Source: Myxococcales bacterium (GTDB lineage Bacteria; Myxococcota_A; UBA9160; UBA4427). Taken from it: 53,537 nt of DNA. Location of the stretch: NCBI GenBank assembly GCA_014240165.1, contig JAAZXM010000027.1, forward strand, positions 1-53,537, read 5' to 3'. The stretch's first letter is position 1, and every line of letters starts with the position of its first letter. Shown in pieces: positions 8,947 through 16,920 of the stretch. Made by a program: the position numbers and the translations under genes. The notes beneath the pieces are model-generated. The model had not been told where the DNA came from. It made no database searches and worked only from the letters and a program-made list of their open reading frames with translations.

Positions 8947-9549
8947 CTACTCCCCCTGCTGGCCCAGCGCAGCTTCGACGAAGGCGAGACGATCACTCCC
9001 AAAATAGAGTTCTCCGGCGACGAAGAACGAAGGCGCACCGAATACGCCACGCTCAACAGCTTCTTCCGTTGTCTCGAGAAGAGCCGCCTTGATCTGAGGG
9101 TCCGCCGCCGCTTCCGCCAGGGCAGCGGCGTCAAGACCCGCAGCCTCGAGAACCGAGGCCAGGGTGTCGGCATCTCCCAGATTCATCTCGCGTTCCCAGA
9201 AAGCGGGGAATACCGCCGCATGGAAAGCCTCAAAGACACCTTGGCGCTGGGCCGCGTGGGCCTGACGCATCAGCGAAAGCGTATTGATGGGAAAGAAGGG
9301 GTTACCGCGAAAGGGAATGCCGTAGTGGGCAACCCAGCGGCTCATCTCGTTTCCGAAATACGCGCGCTTGGCCTCCACGGGCTCCTGGGCAGGTGAATGA
9401 TTTCCCGTCGCCTTGAAAACGCCCCCCAGCAGCATGGGGCGATAGATAAGCGTACACCCGCTGCGCTCACGCAGACCCGAGATCTGAGTGTCGGCGATGT
9501 AGCTGTAGGGACTGCCGTAGTCGTAAAAGAACTCGAGAATCGCTGGCAC
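8947..9549 (-). CDS. 2-hydroxychromene-2-carboxylate isomerase / DsbA-family (GST-kappa-like) protein
   Basis: The protein has 200 residues. I chose the GTG at 9549 because GGAGG lies just upstream; the open frame extends 19 codons further without a ribosome site. The start FFYDYGSPYSYIA carries the conserved Ser13 of the HCCA isomerase/GST-kappa family in place of the DsbA CxxC. The cis-Pro region and tail GVFGAPSFFV...LYFGSDRL are also typical. Family members isomerise hydroxychromene carboxylates in naphthalene-type degradation or act as glutathione enzymes, and many genomic copies have unknown substrates. It is followed by the sulfotransferase after 57 bases. An aromatic- or lipid-catabolic role is inferred. 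Confidence 0.88.
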   Translation of the reverse strand: MPAILEFFYDYGSPYSYIADTQISGLRERSGCTLIYRPMLLGGVFKATGNHSPAQEPVEAKRAYFGNEMSRWVAHYGIPFRGNPFFPINTLSLMRQAHAAQRQGVFEAFHAAVFPAFWEREMNLGDADTLASVLEAAGLDAAALAEAAADPQIKAALLETTEEAVERGVFGAPSFFVAGELYFGSDRLAFVEAALGQQGE

Positions 9550-9673
9550 GATATTTTCCTCCGAAACGCAAAGGTTCCCCGAGCCACAGCCCAGGAGCGC
9601 TTTCAAGGGAAGCCAATTCTCGAGCGACGTGCCACGCCAGAATTGCCCTGCTCGGAACGGCGAAGGGCCCGGT

Positions 9674-10195
9674 TCAACGCCCGATGCGAGCGGGCGGATC
9701 GGCTTTCGGGCGATCGAACTCGATCAGCTTGGCGCAGCCCCTTTCGAGTTGCCCCCAGCGCTCGACCTCGAGTTCCAGGCGCGCGATGCCACAGGTAGGC
9801 AGACCGAAACCGTTCTTATCACAAGCCCAATCCCAAAGTTCCGCCAGCCCGGGATTGTGGCCCACCACCAGCAGATGATGAACCTCGGATCCGACTTCGC
9901 GGATCGAATCACATAGGGTTCGGGTATGCGCAAGATAGAGTTCGCTGCGAACGCGGACGACCGAACTCGAAAGCGAGAGCGAACTCGCGAGAATATTCGC
10001 AGTGGTCTCGGCGCGCCGAGCATCGCTGGTCCAGACGAGATCGGGTTCCAGCCCAAGCTGTGCGAGGTGGGCTGCCAGACGAGTCGCATGACCCCGACCG
10101 CGTTCGGTCAGGGGGCGGTCGATATCGGGCATTCGGGATCCGTGCTCGGATCCCGCCTCGGCATGACGAATCAAGGTCAATAAACGCTTATTCAT
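9674..10195 (-). CDS. SixA-like histidine phosphatase
   Basis: This 173-residue phosphatase has its catalytic motif at the N-terminus (LTLIRHAEAG, Arg10-His11) and a second conserved His in VVGHNPGL. It is short and close to SixA, which dephosphorylates phosphohistidine on phosphotransfer proteins. The start at 10195 puts the catalytic motif at the expected position; an upstream in-frame ATG at 10249 would overlap the preceding gene. The tail is rich in charged residues. It lies 25 bases after the ParB-like gene and downstream of the large hybrid kinase, so a role in phosphorelay reset is possible but not shown. Confidence 0.85.
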   Translation of the reverse strand: MNKRLLTLIRHAEAGSEHGSRMPDIDRPLTERGRGHATRLAAHLAQLGLEPDLVWTSDARRAETTANILASSLSLSSSVVRVRSELYLAHTRTLCDSIREVGSEVHHLLVVGHNPGLAELWDWACDKNGFGLPTCGIARLELEVERWGQLERGCAKLIEFDRPKADPPARIGR

Positions 10196-10220
10196 GGTCT
10201 CAACCCTTCGCTCAATGCTT

Positions 10221-11270
10221 TCAACCTGCTCCGCCGGCCGCCGCAGCAACCAGGGCCACCTCTCCTTCGCGCACCGATGCCACGTCGAATTTTCGCGCCG
10301 AAGCGGCCATTCGTGTCAGCCCTGCCGCCAGAGTCATGGGCGGCTGGGTATCGCCCTTCTTCAAACGATGAAAACGAACCGGGTTGATTCGGGCCACCAC
10401 GTAATTTCGCAAATAGGGACTCTTGAAGCCGCGCGCTTGCAGCGCGGCGATCGCGCTCTTGACGTCGCTCTCGATGGAGAGCAATCGCGCAGCATAACCC
10501 TCTCGTTTTTTCAGGCTCGACGCGATCCCCGTATCGCTGAAACGATCGACCTTCTTCAGAAAGGGGCTGTAGGCTCCACCCGCAAAGCGCCCGGTATTCT
10601 CGTAGACCAGGCCGAGGGTGATCAGCTCCGGCGCCTCGAACTGGGCCGCGAAATCCGATTCGCGCTTGCGGGGCCCACGCGAAGCCAACTCCCGCGCCAT
10701 CCGCACGACCTCCAGACTGCGGTCCTTGAGGTTGTGGGCTTTCTCGGTATTGAGCGCCAGAATGCGAAAGGCCAGGTCTTCGTTTCCCGAAACCAGAGCC
10801 GTGATCTGCCGCAGCCCGAGCACCTTGGCCGCCGCCAGGCGATGTCGGCCATTGGGGGTCCAGAAACGACCCTCGTTGCCCTGCACCACGATGAGCGGGT
10901 CCAGGAAGGAACCGCTCTCCTCGATCTTCTGAGCAAGCCGCTTGGTATGTGTAGGGGATAAATCGCGCTGAAAAGGAGTCGGCGCCACGGCCTTGATGGG
11001 AAGCGAGCATAAGAGGATGGGCTTGCCCGAAAGCGGTTCCCGGTAGGCCCCCAGCACCGCGCCATCCGCGGCAACCACCGCTGCGGCGAGCCCCCGCGTC
11101 TCCGGGGAATCGGGGTCGATGGCCATCTCGCCCGAATCGAGGCCGCGTTTTTCCTTGGCGACCGATAGCTTCTTGCGAGCCGCGGTCTTCTGACGGGCCG
11201 TCTTCTTCCGGGCCGCTTTCTTTCGAGGCGACTTCTTCGCAGCCTTCTTGCGCGTAACGGGCTTCTTCAT
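10221..11270 (-). CDS. ParB-like N-terminal-domain protein with histone-H1-like basic tail
   Basis: The protein has 349 residues. Residues 1-35 are almost only Lys, Arg, Ala and Thr in KKAA/RKK repeats, as in bacterial histone H1-like proteins, so this part should bind DNA or RNA nonspecifically. Residues about 75-180 look like a ParB/sulfiredoxin domain: FQRDLSPTHTKRLAQKI, then LDPLIVV and TPNGRHRLAAAKVLG, the last corresponding to the ParB GERRxRA box used for CTP binding. The rest is helical, and the C-terminus is Ala/Gly-rich. The usual ParB helix-turn-helix is not obvious to me. No parA is adjacent. Chromatin or nucleoid function is inferred. Confidence 0.75.
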   Translation of the reverse strand: MKKPVTRKKAAKKSPRKKAARKKTARQKTAARKKLSVAKEKRGLDSGEMAIDPDSPETRGLAAAVVAADGAVLGAYREPLSGKPILLCSLPIKAVAPTPFQRDLSPTHTKRLAQKIEESGSFLDPLIVVQGNEGRFWTPNGRHRLAAAKVLGLRQITALVSGNEDLAFRILALNTEKAHNLKDRSLEVVRMARELASRGPRKRESDFAAQFEAPELITLGLVYENTGRFAGGAYSPFLKKVDRFSDTGIASSLKKREGYAARLLSIESDVKSAIAALQARGFKSPYLRNYVVARINPVRFHRLKKGDTQPPMTLAAGLTRMAASARKFDVASVREGEVALVAAAAGGAG

Positions 11271-11362
11271 CCCTGCCTTCGTACGGGGGGCTCATTTCCG
11301 AACTTGCGGCGGAGTTTAGCGGCATGGAGTCGGGCCTCCACGAATATTTCCAGTCCGCCGCA

Positions 11363-14146
11363 TCAGGCGATTTCCTCGGAAGAGGGAATACGCAGGGTGA
11401 ATACCGCGCCCTGGCCTTCCTCGCTCTCCACCGTCAAGGTGCCCCCATGATCGGCAGCGATCCGGTGGCTGATGGAAAGCCCGAGCCCGGTCCCTCCGTC
11501 GGCGTCCTTCGTGGTGTAAAAGGGCTCGAAAACCTGGGGCAAAGCCTGGGCAGAGATGCCGGGCCCGTCATCCGCGACACGAGCCACCACATCGCCGTCG
11601 TCTCGCGCCAATTCGACCCGAATGCTGGCATCTCGCCGACCGCCCTGGGCCTCCACCGCGTTCTTCAGAAGGTTCAGAAAAACCTGGTTGAGGGCCGCCG
11701 GGTCGGCTTTGACCTTGGGAAGCCCCGGCTCCACGTGGATCTCCAATTGGGCATTGGCCGCGCTGATCGCATGCCCCACCAGCGTCAGGGTGGAGCGCAG
11801 GCCCGCCTCGAGATCCACCCCCGCGCGCATCTGGGAATCCCGGCCGGGCCGTGCGAATTCGCGCAGGTCACCCACCAGGGAGGAAGTCCGCTTCAGACCC
11901 TCACCCACGATCTGGGCGAGTTCCATCAGGTTATCGGCCAGGTCCCGCGCCTCTTGGGCACCGGATTCTCTCTGGTAGGCCTCCAGACGACGCACCAATC
12001 CCTGAGGATCCGACGGGTCCATGTCCGCGATGGCCTCGGCGAGATTGCCCAGGTCCTTGACCGTGGCCTCCATGGCACGAACCGCATTCAGAGCGAAATT
12101 GACCGGGTTGTTCACCTCGTGGGCAAGGCCAGCGGCCAATTCACCCACCGCGGCCAGGCGCTCGGATCGCACCAATTGCACCTCGGCCTGCTTGAGTTCG
12201 CCCAACGCCCCTTCCAGGGCCTCGTTGCGATCGGCCAATTCGCGTTGAAGGCTCGTGACCCGCACCAGCGCCCGGATCCGCGCGAGCAGTTCCCGGGGAT
12301 GAAAGGGCTTGGTCACGTAGTCATCAGCGCCCAACTCCAGGCCCTCGATTTTCATTTCCCGTTCGGCCTTCGAGGTCACGAGCACGACCGGGATACCGCG
12401 CGTCTCGTCTCCCTGCTTGACGGCCTTGCAGAGTTCGGTGCCCGAAAGTTCGGGCATCATCACATCCGAGAGCAGAAGATCCGGTGGCGAAGCCTGGATC
12501 GCCTCCAGGGCTTCGCGGCCGTTCTTGGCGGTGCGAACGCGAAACTCCTTGCCCACCAGCATCTCGAGCAAGGAGCGCATATCGGGATTGTCCTCGGCGA
12601 TCAGTACCTCGGCACGGCGGTCTCCCGATGCGGGCGGCGCTGCCTCGCCCTCCGCAGGGGAAGGCGCTGTGCGGTCGGCCCAACGGCCCACCGTGTGGTT
12701 CATCTCGGGCAGCGGGCGAGTACGGGCGGAGGCCTGGGTCTCGGGCTCACTCTCGGGCTGCGCGCCTTCCGCCAGGGCGGCAAGAGAAGCGCCGAGCCGA
12801 TGCACCTGGCCCTGTTCGTCACACAGGGCCTCCTCTTCGAGCAAGGCGTCGGGCTCCCCGATCGGAAGCGTCAGATGAATCGTCGTTCCGCAACCCTCGC
12901 CCGCGCTGGCCGCGCGGATTCGGCCGCCGTGGAGTTCGACCATATCCTTCGCCAGAGCAAGGCCGATCCCCGTTCCCTCGTGACGGCGCGTGGCCGAGTC
13001 GTCGACCTGGGCAAAGCGATCAAAGATCGTCTCCAACTTCGCAGGGGGAACCCCGACGCCGGTATCCGCCACCGCCAGGGCCACTTCTTCACCCACCATC
13101 CGGGCCGAGAGACGAACCCCGCCGCCGGGCTCGGTGAATTTCAAGGCATTTCCCACCAGATTGACAAAGACCTTGTCCAGGGCCTCGGCATCGGCGTTGA
13201 TCGCGGGCAAGTCATCGAAACCGTCCATCTCGAGTTGCACGCCCTTTTGGTCGGCCAGAGGCCTCGCGCTGGCCAGGAGATCACCCACCAACGACCCCAA
13301 TTCGAGAGGCCGGCGCACCAATGTGTACTGTTCGTTCTCGAGTTTGGCGAAATCAAGCAGGTTGTTGATCATGCGATGCAGCCGGCGTCCATTGGCCTGC
13401 ATCATGTTCAGGGTGTCTTGCATGGCTGGGGGTACCGAACCGATTTCGCCGCTGCGCAAGGCGTCGAGCGGCGCAAGAATCAAGGTCAGCGGTGTGCGCA
13501 ATTCGTGGTGCACATTGGCACTGAACCGAGATTTGGCACGATCGAGTTGGGCCAACTCATCCCTGGCCTCCTCGAGTTGGCGCTTCTGGCAATAATCGGC
13601 GAAGCGCATCCGGTCCATATGCATCGCGGCCCAGCAGGCCTCCGCGCACGCCGCCCCCAGGAAGAAGAGATTCTCCCCGAAGACGTGCCAGGTGAATGGC
13701 GCCGCGCTGAAGAGGGGCACCGCGGCATAACCGGCGAACATCATCGCCCCGATCGCGGCAGACTGGCGCGCATCCATCGGCGTGATCACCCCCATGCCCA
13801 CGACCAGCAGGATCATGCCCACGTAATAACCGCTCTCCACGCCGCCGGTCTGAACGACCATCGTCAAGAAGAGCAGGGATCCAAGCCCGCAAACCGCGGC
13901 CACCGACATCACGGGCCACCGCTCCGCGGTCCAGGAATAGATTCCCCAGAGCAGCACGTTGAGCCCCAGGCGAAAGCCGAGAAACGAGCTGAAGTGTTCG
14001 GGGTGGAGGAGCCAATCGGCGGGAACGAAAACGAAGGTCTGGAGCAGGAAGAAGATCAGGATGGCATTGCGCAGCGCCGGGGCGAGGAGGTCGCCCTCGA
14101 CGTGTTCTCGATAGGCGTGATAACGAGGGCGGCCAAGGTTGTCCAT
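11363..14146 (-). CDS. Membrane hybrid sensor kinase with two kinase cores (HK-REC-HK)
   Basis: The protein has 927 residues from the ATG at 14146; the frame stays open far upstream, but there it only mirrors the preceding gene. Residues 27-175 hold about five or six hydrophobic helices with no large periplasmic loop. The first kinase has H-box HHELRTP (His214), an N-box near 330-336, G1 DTGVG and GTGIGLAL (391-398). A linker leads to a receiver domain at 513-630 with acceptor Asp561 and Lys613. A coiled coil (632-665) joins a second kinase core: HEVNNP with His676, DDGPG (859-863) and GTGLGLS (885-891). The second core is of the NtrB/ZraS-like type. There is no output DNA-binding domain, so it must pass phosphate or signal on. 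It follows the PilZ fusion gene by 89 bases. Confidence 0.93.
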   Translation of the reverse strand: MDNLGRPRYHAYREHVEGDLLAPALRNAILIFFLLQTFVFVPADWLLHPEHFSSFLGFRLGLNVLLWGIYSWTAERWPVMSVAAVCGLGSLLFLTMVVQTGGVESGYYVGMILLVVGMGVITPMDARQSAAIGAMMFAGYAAVPLFSAAPFTWHVFGENLFFLGAACAEACWAAMHMDRMRFADYCQKRQLEEARDELAQLDRAKSRFSANVHHELRTPLTLILAPLDALRSGEIGSVPPAMQDTLNMMQANGRRLHRMINNLLDFAKLENEQYTLVRRPLELGSLVGDLLASARPLADQKGVQLEMDGFDDLPAINADAEALDKVFVNLVGNALKFTEPGGGVRLSARMVGEEVALAVADTGVGVPPAKLETIFDRFAQVDDSATRRHEGTGIGLALAKDMVELHGGRIRAASAGEGCGTTIHLTLPIGEPDALLEEEALCDEQGQVHRLGASLAALAEGAQPESEPETQASARTRPLPEMNHTVGRWADRTAPSPAEGEAAPPASGDRRAEVLIAEDNPDMRSLLEMLVGKEFRVRTAKNGREALEAIQASPPDLLLSDVMMPELSGTELCKAVKQGDETRGIPVVLVTSKAEREMKIEGLELGADDYVTKPFHPRELLARIRALVRVTSLQRELADRNEALEGALGELKQAEVQLVRSERLAAVGELAAGLAHEVNNPVNFALNAVRAMEATVKDLGNLAEAIADMDPSDPQGLVRRLEAYQRESGAQEARDLADNLMELAQIVGEGLKRTSSLVGDLREFARPGRDSQMRAGVDLEAGLRSTLTLVGHAISAANAQLEIHVEPGLPKVKADPAALNQVFLNLLKNAVEAQGGRRDASIRVELARDDGDVVARVADDGPGISAQALPQVFEPFYTTKDADGGTGLGLSISHRIAADHGGTLTVESEEGQGAVFTLRIPSSEEIA

Positions 14147-14235
14147 GCCATTTCTGGATCGGCCAGCGAGGCGGAAACTTGAAGCGGCCCGGGGACTTGA
14201 AGCGCAATCCGCCCCTGGACCCAGGCGTCGCCCCC

Positions 14236-16677
14236 TCAGGGACGGCGAGCGGCCACCACCACGGCCTGGGGCGGTGTGCTGAGGCTGCGGGTGGTCCGAG
14301 TGGCCTTGAAACCGCAATCCCTGACCAAGCGCGCGAGTTCGTCGGGCTCCCAGAAATGGAAGGCCCCGGAGTCCTCGAGTTCGAGAATCTTGGCGGCGTC
14401 GTTGAGGAAACTCCGGGCCATGCCGCCCAGGTCGCCCCGCCGGAGTTCGGGCAGGCCGACCCCGGCGTCCCCCACCTCGAGTTCCGCGTAGGCCTCGACA
14501 TAGATCCGGCTGATATCGGCGTCGCGGCACAGGGAGGAAATCACCAGGCGCCCGCCCGGGCGCAGGATGCGAAAGGCCTCCTCGAGAACCAGCCTCGGAT
14601 GCTCGAGATAGGAGAGCAGTAGCGACGCGATGACCCGGTCGACGGCCCCATCGGCGAGGGGGATATGCTGGCCCCGGGCGAGCAGGTCGAGATTGGCTTC
14701 GGCGCAGTCGAGCCGGAAGCCTCCGCCGCCAGGAAACGCCGCGATGCGATCCCGGCTCCGCTGCAGGGCGACGTCGACGTAATCCACTTCGGTCACCCGA
14801 AGCCCCTGGGGCCGATCGGCCCAAGTGGCCAGGCCGAGGGCAAAGCTGCCGGTGCCGGATCCGAGATCCGCCACCCGCTGACCCGGCCCGAGTTCGAGGG
14901 CGGCGAGTTGCACCTCCATCAAGGCCCGGTAAGCACTGCTGGATGTCAGCAACTCGATCCCCAAGGAGCGATCCCGGCCCACGAGGTAGTCGCACCAGAA
15001 AGCGTGCAGATCCGTATCCACCTGGGGCAGGCGGCGGCGCTCCGCCAGGCGCAGGCGGCGCACTTCGGCCGGGGGCGCCGCGACGGCTTGGAAATCGCGG
15101 CCCAGGGCCATCCGGCCCACCTCCTGGGCGATGCATTGAAAGGCCTGGCTCGCCTGCTTGCTGCTCCGCAATTGGTGCCCGGTGGGCATCACGACCAGAC
15201 GCCTGTCACGGGTATCGCCATGGGACAGAACATTCTGCACCCGGGACAGATCGACCCAGGCGTCGTAGCGCCCGTGATACCAGGTAATGGGGATCCCGAT
15301 CTCCGCAAGGTCGCGCCCGGAGTCCTCGATGAACGACATGGAGTGGGCCTCGGCATCCCGCACCACTTCGTCGACATCGAGCGTCACCCCGAGCAATTCC
15401 TGGAGTCCGAACTCCAAGCCAAGTTCGTGCCCCGCCACGAAATCAACGCCTCCGGATATGGATCGCGACATGCTCTGCAAATCGGGCGAGCCCACCACGC
15501 TCACCCAAGCGTCGATGGTTTTCCCCCGATCCCGGGCGATGGCCTTGCGCACCTCGATGGCCGCGGCACTGAAGCTCACGACAATCAGTTTAGAAACGGG
15601 CCAGGGCGATTTTTCGCGCAGGTAGTTCACCGTGGCTTCCAAATCGCGCACCCCTTGGGAGAAGACAAAATGTCGACTCTCGGCGCCCGGAAGCCGGCAC
15701 TCGGGCTCGTTATGCGATTCCCCCCGGCGGCGGATCCCGTCGTAGCGAAGAACCACGACGGGCTCCTCGTTGGCTTCGAAAGTCGCCCGCAGCGTGCGGG
15801 CGAGAGGAAGCAGGGCTTCCTTGGTCTGACCCCAGCCATTGGGCATCACCACGGCGGTGTGCGGCCCAGACTCGCCCCAGACATCGGCCAGAGCCACGAT
15901 TTCCTCGCCCTGATCATTCTCGAAGCGAAGCACCTGGGGTTCATCGTCCGAAGGGGCTTTTCGACGGGAAGGTGCCCGCAAAGGGTCGCCGGAAGGCGAC
16001 GCTTCGAATTCTTCGATCTCAATGGGGCTGACGGCTTCGGGAGGGTGGCGTGCCAAGCCCACGCGCGTCCATCCCTCGCGCCCCTCCACGGGTCGCCGGT
16101 TGCGCAATTCGAGTTGGAGTTCGGTGCCCGAATCCCGGCCGTCCAGGAAGCGAACCTTCAGCGCACGATTGGGTATGGCTTCGGAATCCAACAACAGGCC
16201 CAGGCCCGAGGGCGAAACGTCGGCCACCGAGGCTCGGCGATAGCCGCCTCGTCCGTCCTCCACCTCCACGCGCTGGGGGTCCCCCGCACCCCGGTCCGGG
16301 GGCCGCCGGGCTCGGTCGCGCCTTTCGCCGTAGAAGATCACGCGCGGCAGGGCGACCCGGATGCGACCCTTTTCGAACGCCGCGGAGGGTCGGGTCGCGA
16401 AGAAGAAGGGGCGCCCACCGCAGGCGAAGCTCAGAAAGATCTGGGCCCCAATCGGGGCGCGATCAAAATTCTCGGCTCGCAGCACCAATTCGTCCTCGAG
16501 AATTTCTTCGAGATGAGCCGTCTCCAGATCGGCCCGCGCGTTAAGCCCGCGATGAAAGGTCGCCCCCGCCTCGCAGGCCCGCACGAGCAGGGCGCGAACG
16601 CGCGCCGCATCCTCGATGGTTTCCGGGTGCAGGCGGCGAAGCGCGCCCTCACCAATCGGAGTCGATCTGCTGAGCAT
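14236..16677 (-). CDS. Fusion: YcgR/PilZ-like domain + LuxD-like alpha/beta hydrolase + SAM methyltransferase
   Basis: The protein has 813 residues; the ATG at 16677 follows an AAGGGG ribosome site. Residues 1-115 look like the YcgR N-terminal domain. Residues 116-215 look like PilZ, with RRDRARR (119-125) and DVSPSGLG (153-160) corresponding to the c-di-GMP-binding RxxxR and (D/N)xSxxG. Residues about 245-525 are an alpha/beta hydrolase with Ser370 in VVSFSAAA, Asp472 in GRYDAWV and His501 in PTGHQL. The SxSxA elbow and order resemble LuxD-type acyl transferases. Residues about 580-813 are a class I methyltransferase with motif I VADLGSGTG. A c-di-GMP-controlled acyl release plus methylation is inferred. 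It starts the run that contains the hybrid kinase. Confidence 0.82.
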   Translation of the reverse strand: MLSRSTPIGEGALRRLHPETIEDAARVRALLVRACEAGATFHRGLNARADLETAHLEEILEDELVLRAENFDRAPIGAQIFLSFACGGRPFFFATRPSAAFEKGRIRVALPRVIFYGERRDRARRPPDRGAGDPQRVEVEDGRGGYRRASVADVSPSGLGLLLDSEAIPNRALKVRFLDGRDSGTELQLELRNRRPVEGREGWTRVGLARHPPEAVSPIEIEEFEASPSGDPLRAPSRRKAPSDDEPQVLRFENDQGEEIVALADVWGESGPHTAVVMPNGWGQTKEALLPLARTLRATFEANEEPVVVLRYDGIRRRGESHNEPECRLPGAESRHFVFSQGVRDLEATVNYLREKSPWPVSKLIVVSFSAAAIEVRKAIARDRGKTIDAWVSVVGSPDLQSMSRSISGGVDFVAGHELGLEFGLQELLGVTLDVDEVVRDAEAHSMSFIEDSGRDLAEIGIPITWYHGRYDAWVDLSRVQNVLSHGDTRDRRLVVMPTGHQLRSSKQASQAFQCIAQEVGRMALGRDFQAVAAPPAEVRRLRLAERRRLPQVDTDLHAFWCDYLVGRDRSLGIELLTSSSAYRALMEVQLAALELGPGQRVADLGSGTGSFALGLATWADRPQGLRVTEVDYVDVALQRSRDRIAAFPGGGGFRLDCAEANLDLLARGQHIPLADGAVDRVIASLLLSYLEHPRLVLEEAFRILRPGGRLVISSLCRDADISRIYVEAYAELEVGDAGVGLPELRRGDLGGMARSFLNDAAKILELEDSGAFHFWEPDELARLVRDCGFKATRTTRSLSTPPQAVVVAARRP

Positions 16678-16779
16678 GACCCCTTCCAAGCCGGCGGCGG
16701 TGGGCCGCCTGGCAACGCACTGCTCGGGGGGTATGGAAAGCGCGGGGAATATGCCAAAACGTGCGGGCGTTTCCACCCT

Positions 16780-16797
16780 TGCACCCATCTCGGTGCA
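16780..16797. promoter_or_regulatory. Inverted repeat in the divergent promoter region
   Basis: TGCACC and GGTGCA (6-bp arms, 6-base spacer) lie in the 243-base divergent region between the PilZ fusion gene and the RND exporter. It could be an operator for either gene; I see no regulator gene next to it. Confidence 0.3.
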
Positions 16798-16920
16798 CGC
16801 TTTGCTAGGAGAACGGGTTCTTTCGCCCACTCTTTTCTCGTCTCCTCGCCCCTGGTGCCGTGTCCTATGTTCTCGGCTGCGCGCGGGTGATCAGGGGGGC
16901 GAAGGCCGGGCCCGGCGCGC

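Noticed and set aside
11324..14182. 952-codon plus-strand open frame antisense to the hybrid kinase
   Set aside because: It has no family motifs; long antisense frames are expected at this GC content, and the minus-strand kinase is unambiguous.
14147..15136. Upstream extension of the kinase frame (to 1257 codons)
   Set aside because: The added part is Pro/Gly/Arg-rich and out of frame with the methyltransferase domain that occupies the same bases.
14665..16890. 741-codon plus-strand frame antisense to the PilZ fusion
   Set aside because: It mirrors a clearly coding gene and shows no domain features.
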